From Neisseriaceae bacterium (lineage in GTDB: Bacteria; Pseudomonadota; Gammaproteobacteria; Burkholderiales; UBA11063), in NCBI GenBank assembly GCA_947470205.1, contig CANISK010000024.1, positions 1 to 11,967 on the forward strand: a DNA stretch of 11,967 nt. Direction: 5' to 3'. The translations under genes and the position numbers were made by a program. Below are positions 1-7,369 of this stretch, one piece after another (within the stretch, counting starts at the first letter, position 1; every line of letters starts with the position of its first letter). The notes beneath the pieces are model-generated. The model ran no database searches. It was not told the DNA's origin and was given only the letters and a program-made list of their open reading frames with translations.

Positions 1-1
1 A

Positions 2-586
2 AGCACTAATCGTTTATTTTTATCTAGTATATTTGGCGGGCTTTTATCTGCGACGCGTCCAGTTGGATTGATGTTTGGTGTTGTGTTTTTTGTGGTACAT
101 ATTTTCAAAAGAAATATCACATTAAAAGTAATCCTGTACACAATTTTATCCATATTGGGTTTATTGGTATATATGTATTATTTACATAAACTCACTGGAG
201 ATTTCTTAGCATTTAAACATATACAATCCGGCTGGAAAAGGGTTGGCTTTTCTTCAAGTCATTTGAGTGTTCAAATGTATAAAATCATCACAGATTACAA
301 TAATTCTTTTATGTTTTTAATGTCTGTAGTGATAGCATATTTTCTATTTATAAATAAATTTCATAAAGAAGCATTATTTAATATGTTATGCATTTTGCCT
401 GGGCTTTTAACTGGTACCATGATGTCTGAAGCCAGATTTTGCGGTACATTGTTTACTTTTTATCTTGGCATTGTGGCTATCTCCAAAAAATCAAGCAGTC
501 TAAAATTAGCCTTTTGTGTATTGTTTTTAATTTTTTATATTTCTTATATTATGTATTGGTTGGCAAGAGCCCAATTTCTTATTTAA
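2..586 (+). CDS. PIG-V-like (GT-C) membrane glycosyltransferase, 3' part
   Basis: The reading frame is open to the left edge of the window, so this is the C-terminal 194 residues of a longer gene; the in-frame TTG and ATG at 68-73 are internal codons. The protein is strongly hydrophobic, with about five to six membrane spans. Near its start it reads LLSATRPVGL, followed further on by TGDFLAFKHIQSGWKR and then SEARFCGTLF. These resemble the ATRPxG, GDPLAFxxxQxxWxR and late SxxRF signatures I associate with the bacterial PIG-V/mannosyltransferase-like family. Such proteins are GT-C enzymes that transfer a sugar from a lipid-linked donor on the outer face of the inner membrane. The acceptor cannot be told from this fragment, and the catalytic N-terminal loop lies outside the window. 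The gene ends 33 bp before the mucD-like gene, on the same strand. The family call is by resemblance; the membrane-protein nature is clear. Confidence 0.65.
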   Translation, partial: STNRLFLSSIFGGLLSATRPVGLMFGVVFFVVHIFKRNITLKVILYTILSILGLLVYMYYLHKLTGDFLAFKHIQSGWKRVGFSSSHLSVQMYKIITDYNNSFMFLMSVVIAYFLFINKFHKEALFNMLCILPGLLTGTMMSEARFCGTLFTFYLGIVAISKKSSSLKLAFCVLFLIFYISYIMYWLARAQFLI

Positions 587-619
587 TGAATTAGAAAATT
601 AACAAAGGAACATCTCACC

Positions 620-2062
620 ATGAAAATAATCAAATTTTTATCTGTATTATTTTTAATAACATCCGGTCTAGTAGGATGTGGCAAGAACAATCATCAGACA
701 AATGATGAAAATATACAAATTATTCGTGAAAATGCAGCTAACAGTAATACTGTTGCAAAAAATGGGGTTTCATTGCCTAATTTTGTAAACCTAGTAAAAC
801 AAGTGGGAAATACTGTGGTGAATATCACGGCCAATATATCTATCGAAGATACTGAAGAAGATATAGATCCATTGCTCGAATTTTTTAGGCAATTTGGTGA
901 TGACGTAAACTCCAAAATTAAACCACAACCAAAAATAAAAACCGCAATGGGATCTGGTTTCATTATTAGCAAAGACGGCTATATACTCACCAATGCACAC
1001 GTAGTAAATGGCGCAACAAAAATCATCATTAAAACTATGGATAAACAAGAATTCACCGGCAAATTAATTGGATTAGACACTAAAACAGATATTGCCTTGT
1101 TAAAGGTGGATGCAAATAATCTAAATGTTGCCAAAATAGGCAACCCATATAACTTAGAGGTTGGGGAATGGGTTGCGGCAATTGGTGCACCATTTGGATT
1201 TGATAACTCAGTAACTGAGGGAATAGTATCTGCTAAGGGTAGAAATCTAGCAAATGATACCATAGTTCCGTTTATTCAAACGGATGTACCTGTTAACCCT
1301 GGTAATTCAGGTGGGCCACTATTTAACTTAAATGGTGAAGTGGTAGGCATAAATTCTCAAATATACAGCCGAAGTGGAGGCTATATGGGGATTAGCTTTT
1401 CAATTCCGATAGATATCGCGGTAGATATAGCTAATCAGCTTAAAAAATATGGTAAAATCTCTCACGGAATGCTTGGAATAAAAATACAAACGGTAACCAA
1501 ACAATTAGCTTTATCATTTGGATTGGAAAAACCAGTGGGAGCCTTGGTGGCACAAGTACTGCCAAAACAGTCAGGAGAAAAGGCAGGCCTTAAAAGTGGT
1601 GACATTATTCTTAAGGTGGATGGTAAAATTGTGCCAGAATCAAACTCACTACCACTTATTATAAGCAGTAAAAAACCGAAAGATGCCGTAAACCTTACCG
1701 TGTTTAGAGATAAAAAAATCATTATTATTAAAGCTATATTGGGTGGAGATGAAAACGCAAGTATAGATGATAAAAAAGAAGATAAAACATCGTTAAAATT
1801 AGACAAATTTGGTCTCGCAATATCACCAGTGACAACAAAGCTTAAAAAAGATTTAAATATCATTAATGGAGTTTTGGTGGTAAATAGCTTTGGCGTGGCA
1901 CAGCTGGTGGGGATTATGCCAAATGATATCATACTATCAGTAGACAATATTGAAGTTAATAACATTTCTCAAGTGGGTGCAATATTAAAGGGTAAATCAA
2001 TTGCTGTGTTTTTAATTTTACGAAAAGAACAAAAAATGTATGTCACTATTGCAGTTAATTAG
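620..2062 (+). CDS. mucD: MucD/DegQ-type periplasmic serine endoprotease, lipoprotein form
   Basis: HtrA-family protease/chaperone that degrades misfolded envelope proteins. The 480-residue product begins with a lipoprotein signal peptide ending in the lipobox LVGC (Cys20), so it should be lipid-anchored facing the periplasm. The trypsin-like domain, about residues 45-275, has all three catalytic residues: His127 in TNAHVV, Asp157 in TDIALL and Ser230 in GNSGGP. A first PDZ domain follows at about 281-373 (GMLGIKIQ, then KAGLKSGDIIL). A second, more diverged one lies at about 392-478 (QLVGIMPNDIILSV). Two PDZ domains and this length fit MucD/DegQ/DegP rather than single-PDZ DegS. AAAGGAA at 604-610 precedes the ATG with suitable spacing. 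The usual rpoE-rse genes are absent upstream, so this is not the sigma-E cluster arrangement. Family and activity are secure; the symbol mucD rather than degQ is a preference, based on remembered similarity to the lipobox-bearing Neisseria protein. Confidence 0.93.
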   Translation: MKIIKFLSVLFLITSGLVGCGKNNHQTNDENIQIIRENAANSNTVAKNGVSLPNFVNLVKQVGNTVVNITANISIEDTEEDIDPLLEFFRQFGDDVNSKIKPQPKIKTAMGSGFIISKDGYILTNAHVVNGATKIIIKTMDKQEFTGKLIGLDTKTDIALLKVDANNLNVAKIGNPYNLEVGEWVAAIGAPFGFDNSVTEGIVSAKGRNLANDTIVPFIQTDVPVNPGNSGGPLFNLNGEVVGINSQIYSRSGGYMGISFSIPIDIAVDIANQLKKYGKISHGMLGIKIQTVTKQLALSFGLEKPVGALVAQVLPKQSGEKAGLKSGDIILKVDGKIVPESNSLPLIISSKKPKDAVNLTVFRDKKIIIIKAILGGDENASIDDKKEDKTSLKLDKFGLAISPVTTKLKKDLNIINGVLVVNSFGVAQLVGIMPNDIILSVDNIEVNNISQVGAILKGKSIAVFLILRKEQKMYVTIAVN

Positions 2063-2063
2063 C

Positions 2064-2159
2064 ATGAAGAATATAATTTTTTTATCAGCATGGCAACGTA
2101 TTTTATTAGTGTTGCCAATTATTGCTATTATATGGGTAATATACATATTGTTTATATAA
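2064..2159 (+). CDS. Small single-span membrane protein (31 aa), function unknown
   Basis: A 31-codon ORF begins with ATG one base after the mucD stop codon. It encodes a short polar start (MKNIIFLSAWQR) followed by one continuous hydrophobic stretch of about 18 residues (LLVLPIIAIIWVIYILF) and then a stop. The SAWQR segment, with Arg just before the hydrophobic run, predicts a helix with its N-terminus in the cytoplasm. It has no ribosome binding site of its own that I can see, so it would depend on translational coupling with mucD. The clean architecture and tight spacing argue for a real gene. I do not recognise a family with certainty. Possible roles are an accessory subunit of the protease or an unrelated small membrane protein. 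In an AT-rich genome, chance hydrophobic ORFs are common, so this stays moderate. Confidence 0.5.
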   Translation: MKNIIFLSAWQRILLVLPIIAIIWVIYILFI

Positions 2160-2167
2160 AAACTCAG

Positions 2168-2207
2168 TCATTGCGAACCATGATTTATCATGGTGTGGCA
2201 ATCTCAT
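2168..2207. repeat. Palindromic intergenic repeat (GTCATTGCGA...GGCAATCTCAT type)
   Basis: An imperfect palindrome fills part of the mucD-serS gap. Outer arms ATTGC (2170-2174) and GCAAT (2198-2202) enclose inner arms ACCATGA (2177-2183) and TCATGGT (2188-2194) around a TTTA loop, with a small internal loop (GA/GTG) between the two stems. The flanks, GTC before and CTCAT after, resemble a class of short dispersed palindromes seen in many bacterial genomes (established in general, recalled, not searched). It is unlike the 33-bp hairpin repeats at 10348 and 11518 apart from the opening GTCATT. A hairpin here could stabilise the 3' end of the mucD transcript. No T-run follows it, so it is not a classical terminator. 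Confidence 0.6.
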
Positions 2208-2295
2208 TGATTGATACTTCGTAATGTTATTTGTAATAATACACTCAAATTCTACATCGTATGATTGATTAACTAATTTTTATATGGATAACTAA

Positions 2296-3567
2296 ATGCT
2301 AGATATAAATCTTCTAAGGCAAGATATAGAAACTGTAAAAAAACAACTTTCATATAAAAAATTTGATTTAGATATCGCTAGATTTAATTTTCTTGAATTG
2401 GAACGCAAAAACATACAAGTCCAAATGGAAGAGCTCCAAGCCAAGAGAAATTCACATTCCAAGCAAATCGGTATACTAAAATCTAAACAAGAAGATGCTT
2501 CGCATATTCTAACTGAAATGACAGACATTAATAATAACCTACAAGTTCTCGAGCATGAATTTCAAAAAAATCAAAATGAGTTATCTGATTTTTTATCACA
2601 TATTCCCAATATACCAGATAAATCAGTACCACTTGGAGAAAATGAAACCCAAAATCAAGAAATAAGAAGATTTGGCGTACCGCGTGATTTTGAATTTACC
2701 ATCAAAGATCATGTGGACTTGGGTGGAGCATTGGATAATCAGATTGATTTTGAGCTCGGAGTCAAGTTATCGGGTAGTAGATTTTATGTATTAAAAAAAC
2801 AAATTGCAAAACTGCACCGTGTATTAGCCCAATTTATGTTAGATACACATATAGATAAACACGGCTACACCGAAATGTATGTGCCATATATTGTTAATAA
2901 AGATGCATTATTTGGTACTGGTCAATTACCCAAATTTGAAGAAGAGTCATTCAAAATTAATAAAAATGATACCGATGCCTATTTGATAGCAACTGCTGAA
3001 ATTCCACTAACTAACCTCATTGCAAACACCATCTTAAAAGAAGAAGACTTACCAATTAAAATGGTAGCCCATACGCCATGTTTTAGGAGTGAGGCGGGTA
3101 GCTATGGTCGAGACACAAGAGGCATGATAAGAGTGCACCAGTTTGATAAAGTAGAGATGGTGCAAATTGTAGATAAAGATAAATCAAATGACGCATTGGA
3201 AGAGCTCACGCATCATGCCGAATCCATTTTGCAAGCTCTAAATTTACCATATAGAGTTATGTTATTATGTAGCGGAGACACTGGTTTTCAATCGGCAAAA
3301 ACTTACGATTTAGAGGTGTGGATACCATCACAAAATACTTATCGTGAAATATCTTCATGCTCTTTGATGACAGATTTTCAGGCTCGTCGTATGCAAGGAC
3401 GTGTACGAAAAAACAATAAAAACGAACTTGTCCACACCTTAAACGGCTCAGGGTTGGCAGTGGGGCGCACGCTGGTTGCAGTGATTGAAAACTATCAAAA
3501 TATTGATGGCTCAATCACCATTCCAGAGGTGCTCCGTAAATATATGGGCTGTGACGTTATTAGATAA
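2296..3567 (+). CDS. serS: Seryl-tRNA synthetase
   Basis: Cytoplasmic class II aminoacyl-tRNA synthetase that charges tRNA-Ser (and tRNA-Sec where present) with serine. Its 423 residues are the normal length. The N-terminal domain, about residues 1-105, is a long antiparallel coiled coil that grips the tRNA long arm; it starts [10 protein letters not shown], the usual opening, which fixes the start at this ATG. The catalytic core shows the serine-binding TAEIPLTN loop at about 232, motif 2 at about 262-286 ([14 protein letters not shown], then HQFDKVE), and motif 3 at about 381-395 ([16 protein letters not shown]). All key residues look intact. No strong Shine-Dalgarno is visible; a three-codon ATG-GAT-AAC-TAA frame at 2284-2295 abuts the start codon. 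It follows mucD and its small neighbour after 136 bp of non-coding DNA, so it probably has its own promoter. Confidence 0.98.
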   Translation: MLDINLLRQDIETVKKQLSYKKFDLDIARFNFLELERKNIQVQMEELQAKRNSHSKQIGILKSKQEDASHILTEMTDINNNLQVLEHEFQKNQNELSDFLSHIPNIPDKSVPLGENETQNQEIRRFGVPRDFEFTIKDHVDLGGALDNQIDFELGVKLSGSRFYVLKKQIAKLHRVLAQFMLDTHIDKHGYTEMYVPYIVNKDALFGTGQLPKFEEESFKINKNDTDAYLIATAEIPLTNLIANTILKEEDLPIKMVAHTPCFRSEAGSYGRDTRGMIRVHQFDKVEMVQIVDKDKSNDALEELTHHAESILQALNLPYRVMLLCSGDTGFQSAKTYDLEVWIPSQNTYREISSCSLMTDFQARRMQGRVRKNNKNELVHTLNGSGLAVGRTLVAVIENYQNIDGSITIPEVLRKYMGCDVIR

Positions 3568-3617
3568 TCAATTTTATTTTTATATTATCATTTCTTTTTA
3601 GTACGGAGACTACACTT

Positions 3618-4634
3618 ATGAATAATTTCTCACTATCACCACCAATCGAACAAGAAGCAGATAATGGCAATAATCAAAATCAACAACAGGCTATATCATT
3701 ATTCGATAGTCATTTACCACCAATCAAACAAGAAGATAATGGCAATAATCAAAATCAACAACAATTTTTTTTTAATTTACCTCAAGAAGGTTTGTTAGAA
3801 TCTTTCCCTTTACAGCAATTAGTAGATTCTTTTGGAATGCTTCACAATGCCTTCTTGACTTATATAAATAACCCATCTTCACCAAACCTCCAAATGTCAT
3901 GTTTTGCAAGTACAACCTTCAATAATTTCATTCAAAAAATGCAACAACAGAAGAACCAATTTAATTTTGCACCTCAATCAGAGTTTGCGACAATAGGAAT
4001 GAATAATGAGGCATTAGGCGGTGAGACATCAAATAACTTATCAGAAAGATTAAACAATCAAAAACAAATAAGTAACAATCAAAAAAAATTTTCTTCAATG
4101 GAAATAGTAATAATGAAATTTATAGAGCATACATTACGTATAAATGGGTACGGTAGATTAAATACGCTTGTTAAAGAAGACACAAAAAATGCGAGAGAGA
4201 AATTGTACGCAGCAAAATATTCTTCTTATAGAGCTCAGAAACGTAAATTTATATCATTCATTAATATATATAACGAAATTGCCCAACAGCTCAAGCTAAA
4301 AACTGCAGATGGTAAGAAGATGACTAATCAGGTGGAGGCTCTATCGCAAAAAGCGTATAAAAAGCACCTGAAGAAATTGGAGCATGAACACCCAGGCTAT
4401 AAAGACACCATGTTATCTGTTACGAATACTATGTGGGAGTATTGCACGATAATACCAGGAATTGATGACATTGCAGATAATGAAGTATGGTTAGCAGATG
4501 CAAAAAAAGGAAGACAAGCAGCAACATTAACATCACAGAATAAGCCAGCACAGAATGAACTGGATCAACAGAATGGCGATATACGTAAGAAAGTCAAGTT
4601 GGAGGATATTAATCCCAATAATATTGATAATTAA
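3618..4634 (+). CDS. Q/N-rich orphan protein with duplicated N-terminal segment
   Basis: I do not recognise this 338-residue protein. It has no signal peptide or membrane span. Residues 1-50 contain two copies of a PPIxQE(A)DNGNNQNQQQ segment (about 8-24 and 34-49). Q/N-rich, low-complexity sequence continues to about residue 155 (MQQQKNQFNF, NNQKQISNNQKK). Residues about 155-285 look folded and basic (for example NAREKLYAAKYSSYRAQKRK), with conserved-looking Trp and Cys near MWEYCTIIPGIDD. The tail is polar and ends with a basic patch, RKKVKLEDI. GGAG at 3605-3608 gives a reasonable ribosome binding site nine bases before the ATG. The gene lies 50 bp after serS and converges on the mltD-like gene, leaving an 11-bp gap. 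Its composition differs from its housekeeping neighbours. A host-directed effector or a lineage-specific protein are both possible; neither is shown. Confidence 0.75.
   Translation: MNNFSLSPPIEQEADNGNNQNQQQAISLFDSHLPPIKQEDNGNNQNQQQFFFNLPQEGLLESFPLQQLVDSFGMLHNAFLTYINNPSSPNLQMSCFASTTFNNFIQKMQQQKNQFNFAPQSEFATIGMNNEALGGETSNNLSERLNNQKQISNNQKKFSSMEIVIMKFIEHTLRINGYGRLNTLVKEDTKNAREKLYAAKYSSYRAQKRKFISFINIYNEIAQQLKLKTADGKKMTNQVEALSQKAYKKHLKKLEHEHPGYKDTMLSVTNTMWEYCTIIPGIDDIADNEVWLADAKKGRQAATLTSQNKPAQNELDQQNGDIRKKVKLEDINPNNIDN
3639..3763 (+). repeat. Tandem in-frame duplication in the Q/N-rich gene
   Basis: Two nearly identical DNA units, 3639-3688 (50 bp) and 3717-3763 (47 bp), are offset by 78 bp, which is 26 codons. 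They differ by one codon (an extra Ala codon in the first unit) and a G/A change that turns Glu11 of copy one into Lys37 of copy two. The closeness at DNA level suggests a recent slippage or recombination duplication. Both units encode PPIxQE followed by DNGNNQNQQQ. Confidence 0.85.
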
Positions 4635-4645
4635 CAATAGGCATA

Positions 4646-6052
4646 TTATCTCTTTGCAAGACTGGTAGTGGATTTTTTTTGAGATTTTTTGTGACTTATT
4701 TGAGTTTTATGTTTAACATTTTTAGTGTGATATTGATGACTATGGCCGTGATGCTGAATGACAACTTTTTGACGTGTATAATTTTCAGAATTAGAAACAC
4801 TAGGTGCATATTTCGCCACAATCAATGATGGCACTTCAACTGCATTGTTACTCTTAACTACGGCAACGCTATTGTTATTGTTAGACACTTCTGTAGTAGC
4901 CTTGGTGATGATATTCTCAATATCGTCATCTGAGGTGCTATTATCAGTATCTAAAGTTTTATAATTTATACTCACCGCTTTTTGTAGGCGACCACCATCA
5001 TTATAACCAATTTGATTAATATCATCATTGACCATCACCAAACCGTCATTATCATACTTCACATCTCCATCGGTATCTTTTAATGCGAGATTGCTGATGT
5101 CATCTGAGATAAAGTTATTAGAATCTGAGTCGCCAATATCAATCACAGCATTTTTGGCATAAATTGCATAATTTTGTACTGGCAATAAAACTACAGATTT
5201 ATCATCTGGAGTGTAGTTTAAATTTTTATAATGTGGATTTAATACCGCAAATATTTTTTTATCAGTTTCAGATAGCTTAACCACATCTGCAATTGTACTA
5301 TTATTAATTTTATTAATAGTAAAATATGGTGTATTGGATAAATTAGGGAGGGTGATACCAAATTTACTTGGATTTTTAATAATATTTGCAATCGCTACAA
5401 TTTTAGGAACATAATCTGCAGTGATTTGTCTTAAAGGTAATTTGGTGTAATTTATATCCCCAACAGATTGATGAGAGCGTACAATTGCTTTATACATATT
5501 CCCAATTCCCCAGTTATAAGCTCCAATTGCCACATCCCATTGCTTAAAAGTAAGATTTAGATAATTCAAATACAACATAGCTGCTTGCGTGGACTTTACA
5601 ATATTCCGTCTATCGTTTAAGTCTGCATTCTCATGTAAATTAAAATCTGTGGCGGTGGCAGGGACAAATTGCCAAATACCATCGTATCTACCAGTTCCAT
5701 TTACTGCAAATGCGTTATAATTAGTCTCAATAATTGGGATAAGGGCTAGTTCACCGGGTAAGCCTAAGCGTTCAGTTTCACTTAGTACATAATACAAATA
5801 AATGGATGAGTTTCGGATGACATTATTAAAAGTCTTTTGATCTTTGGAATATATTTTCTCAAAATGTCGTACACGTTTATTGGATAAATTTATTTTAAAA
5901 CTATCTCGCATGCGCTCCCAAATATCAGCATTTTCGCGTATTTCCTGATTGTTAACCAACATAAAATCATAGCTACCATCATCTGCATATGTAAAATGAT
6001 GCCCTATAAATAGCAACATAACAAATAGCATAAGGATTATTTTTCTAATCAT
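4646..6052 (-). CDS. MltD-like membrane-bound/secreted lytic transglycosylase
   Basis: Cleaves the MurNAc-GlcNAc bond of peptidoglycan in the periplasm, forming 1,6-anhydroMurNAc. The 468-residue product starts with a signal peptide (MIRKIILMLFVMLLFIGHHFTYA) with no lipobox Cys. An SLT domain follows at about 85-215. It includes the catalytic Glu109 in IPIIETNYNAF, then GIWQFVPATA and IGAYNWGIGN, matching the ES/GxxQ/AYN pattern of family 1 transglycosylases. A LysM-like segment may lie at about 242-293. From about residue 300 the protein is unusual. It is a Asp/Asn-rich stretch containing DTDGDVKYDNDG (326-337), and the tail is rich in His, Lys and Ser (HHGHSHQYH, KHKTQISHKK). The minus-strand ATG is preceded by GAAG at 6060-6063. 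The gene is transcribed divergently from prpC. The symbol mltD is withheld because the C-terminal half does not follow the standard multi-LysM plan. Confidence 0.88.
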   Translation of the reverse strand: MIRKIILMLFVMLLFIGHHFTYADDGSYDFMLVNNQEIRENADIWERMRDSFKINLSNKRVRHFEKIYSKDQKTFNNVIRNSSIYLYYVLSETERLGLPGELALIPIIETNYNAFAVNGTGRYDGIWQFVPATATDFNLHENADLNDRRNIVKSTQAAMLYLNYLNLTFKQWDVAIGAYNWGIGNMYKAIVRSHQSVGDINYTKLPLRQITADYVPKIVAIANIIKNPSKFGITLPNLSNTPYFTINKINNSTIADVVKLSETDKKIFAVLNPHYKNLNYTPDDKSVVLLPVQNYAIYAKNAVIDIGDSDSNNFISDDISNLALKDTDGDVKYDNDGLVMVNDDINQIGYNDGGRLQKAVSINYKTLDTDNSTSDDDIENIITKATTEVSNNNNSVAVVKSNNAVEVPSLIVAKYAPSVSNSENYTRQKVVIQHHGHSHQYHTKNVKHKTQISHKKSQKKSTTSLAKR

Positions 6053-6108
6053 ATCAATACTTCACAAATAACAACACTAACATTTTATAATACTAATTTT
6101 AACAGATA

Positions 6109-6160
6109 TTGATCCAATCTAGCAATAGATTATATAGTGAATAAATTAATATGCTAGAAT
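6109..6160 (+). promoter_or_regulatory. Candidate promoter region for the prpC operon
   Basis: The 150 bp between the divergent mltD-like and prpC starts (6053-6202) contains two overlapping sigma70-like candidates on the plus strand. TTGATC (6109-6114) lies 16 bp before TATATA (6131-6136). Separately, an extended -10, TGCTAGAAT (6152-6160), has only a weak -35. The second would start transcription at about 6167, a short leader before the Shine-Dalgarno at 6190. No clear operator palindrome is seen, nor a PrpR-type sigma54 promoter. A minus-strand promoter for the mltD-like gene must also lie in this gap; I could not place it. Confidence 0.35.
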
Positions 6161-6189
6161 ATAGTCATATTAAGTTTAACTTTTCCTGA

Positions 6190-6205
6190 AAGGGGCAATA
6201 AAATT
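6190..6205 (+). promoter_or_regulatory. Shine-Dalgarno and ATT start codon of prpC
   Basis: AAGGGG (6190-6195) is a near-consensus Shine-Dalgarno. It is followed by 7 bases and then ATT at 6203. ATT opens the frame that encodes [15 protein letters not shown], the expected N-terminus of PrpC. Between the upstream in-frame stop (TAG, 6155-6157) and the GTG at 6251 there is no ATG, GTG, TTG or CTG codon in this frame, so ATT is the best-placed start. Confidence 0.65.
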
Positions 6206-7345
6206 ACAACCAACAATTTTAAACCAAAAAAATCAGTAGAGTTATCCGGTGTGGTTGCAGGAAATACTGCAATTTGTACAGTTGGTAAAGCTGGCAATGA
6301 CTTACATTATCGTGGATACGATATTAATGACTTAGCTCAATATTGTGAATTTGAGGAAGTGGCATATTTATTAATCTATGGTAAATTACCAAATGCAAAA
6401 GAATTAATTGACTATAAACAACATTTAACATCGCTACGTGATATCCCAATCGAATTAAAAAACACCTTAGAGAAATTACCCAAAACCACCCATCCAATGG
6501 ATGTACTGCGTACTGGAATATCTATGCTTGGTTGTTTTTATCCAGAAACCAATCCGATAAACGTCAATAACACCAGAGAAATTGCCAATAAAATACTTGC
6601 TTGTGCGGGTTTCATATTATTATATTGGTATCATGTTACACACAATCATAAACAAATTATTTTTAATAGTACAGATGACACCATAGGTGGTTATTTTTTG
6701 CATTTACTACATAACACCACTCCACATAAAGATTTAGTCCTTGCGATGCACACATCCCTCATTTTATATGCCGAGCATGAATTTAACGCTTCCACTTTTT
6801 CATCTCGTGTAATAGCAGGAACTGGATCAGATATTTACTCTGCAATATGTGGTGGGATTGGAGCACTAAAAGGTGCTAAACATGGTGGCGCAAATGAAGT
6901 ATCGCTTGAAATTCAAGCGAGATACAATTCGGCAGCAGATGCTATAACCGATATCTCAAAGCGAGTGGATGGTAAAGAAATTATTATTGGGTTTGGGCAC
7001 CCGGTCTATACCACAGGAGACCCCAGAAATCCAATTATTAAAAAAATCGCCCATGAATTGTCAACCGCAAAAAAAGACACCAAATTATATGATATAGCAT
7101 GTGCTATTGAAAAACTTATGTGGGATAAAAAAAAGATGTTTCCAAATCTGGACTGGTTCTCAGCGGTTAGTTATCACATGATGGATATCCCAACCAGTAT
7201 GTTTACGCCACTTTTTGTGTTATCAAGAATAACTGGCTGGGTAGCGCACATTATAGAGCAAAGACAAGATGGTAAGATAATCCGTCCAAATGGTAACTAC
7301 ATTGGCCCCGATAACTTGCCATTTATTGAAATAGAAAAACGTTAA
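6203..7345 (+). CDS. prpC: 2-methylcitrate synthase (PrpC; citrate synthase family), ATT start
   Basis: Condenses propionyl-CoA with oxaloacetate to 2-methylcitrate, the first committed step of the methylcitrate cycle; family members also make citrate from acetyl-CoA. From ATT at 6203 the product is 380 residues, against 389 in E. coli. The catalytic residues are present: His227 (KHGGANE), His266 (FGHPVY) and Asp317 (LDWFSAV). They sit eight residues before the positions I recall for the enteric enzyme (235, 274, 325), and the N-terminal KPKKS has the same offset, which supports the upstream start. Starting at GTG 6251 would remove 16 residues, including the conserved [10 protein letters not shown]. 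The strings [20 protein letters not shown] and [12 protein letters not shown] are very close to PrpC, as opposed to the hexameric GltA type. No prpB, prpD or acnD is beside it. It leads a compact run with wrbA 24 bp downstream. It may be the cell's general citrate synthase or a true methylcitrate enzyme; context does not decide. Confidence 0.93.
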   Translation: MTTNNFKPKKSVELSGVVAGNTAICTVGKAGNDLHYRGYDINDLAQYCEFEEVAYLLIYGKLPNAKELIDYKQHLTSLRDIPIELKNTLEKLPKTTHPMDVLRTGISMLGCFYPETNPINVNNTREIANKILACAGFILLYWYHVTHNHKQIIFNSTDDTIGGYFLHLLHNTTPHKDLVLAMHTSLILYAEHEFNASTFSSRVIAGTGSDIYSAICGGIGALKGAKHGGANEVSLEIQARYNSAADAITDISKRVDGKEIIIGFGHPVYTTGDPRNPIIKKIAHELSTAKKDTKLYDIACAIEKLMWDKKKMFPNLDWFSAVSYHMMDIPTSMFTPLFVLSRITGWVAHIIEQRQDGKIIRPNGNYIGPDNLPFIEIEKR

Positions 7346-7369
7346 TTTAACAATGAATGATACATAAAT

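Noticed and set aside
68..73. Start of a complete gene at 68
   Set aside because: The frame is open to the left edge and encodes the family-like ATRPVG segment upstream of 68, so the gene is truncated by the window, not started here.
1462..1965. 167-codon open frame on the minus strand within mucD
   Set aside because: It lies wholly antisense to the well-conserved PDZ region, has no ribosome binding site, and its serine/threonine-rich product looks like a shadow of the sense gene. The same applies to the frames at 694-972, 791-1048, 979-1263, 2292-2528, 3257-3514, 7531-7830, 8998-9225 and 11215-11637.
3639..3763. CRISPR-like array
   Set aside because: Only two units, in frame and coding; no regular spacers and no cas genes nearby.
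6053..6202. Riboswitch or leader RNA in the mltD-prpC gap
   Set aside because: The stretch is AT-rich with no conserved aptamer core or strong helix that I can identify, and the prpC leader would be only about 35 bases.
6251..6253. GTG 6251 as the prpC start
   Set aside because: It would delete the conserved [11 protein letters not shown]-terminus and has no ribosome binding site at the right distance.
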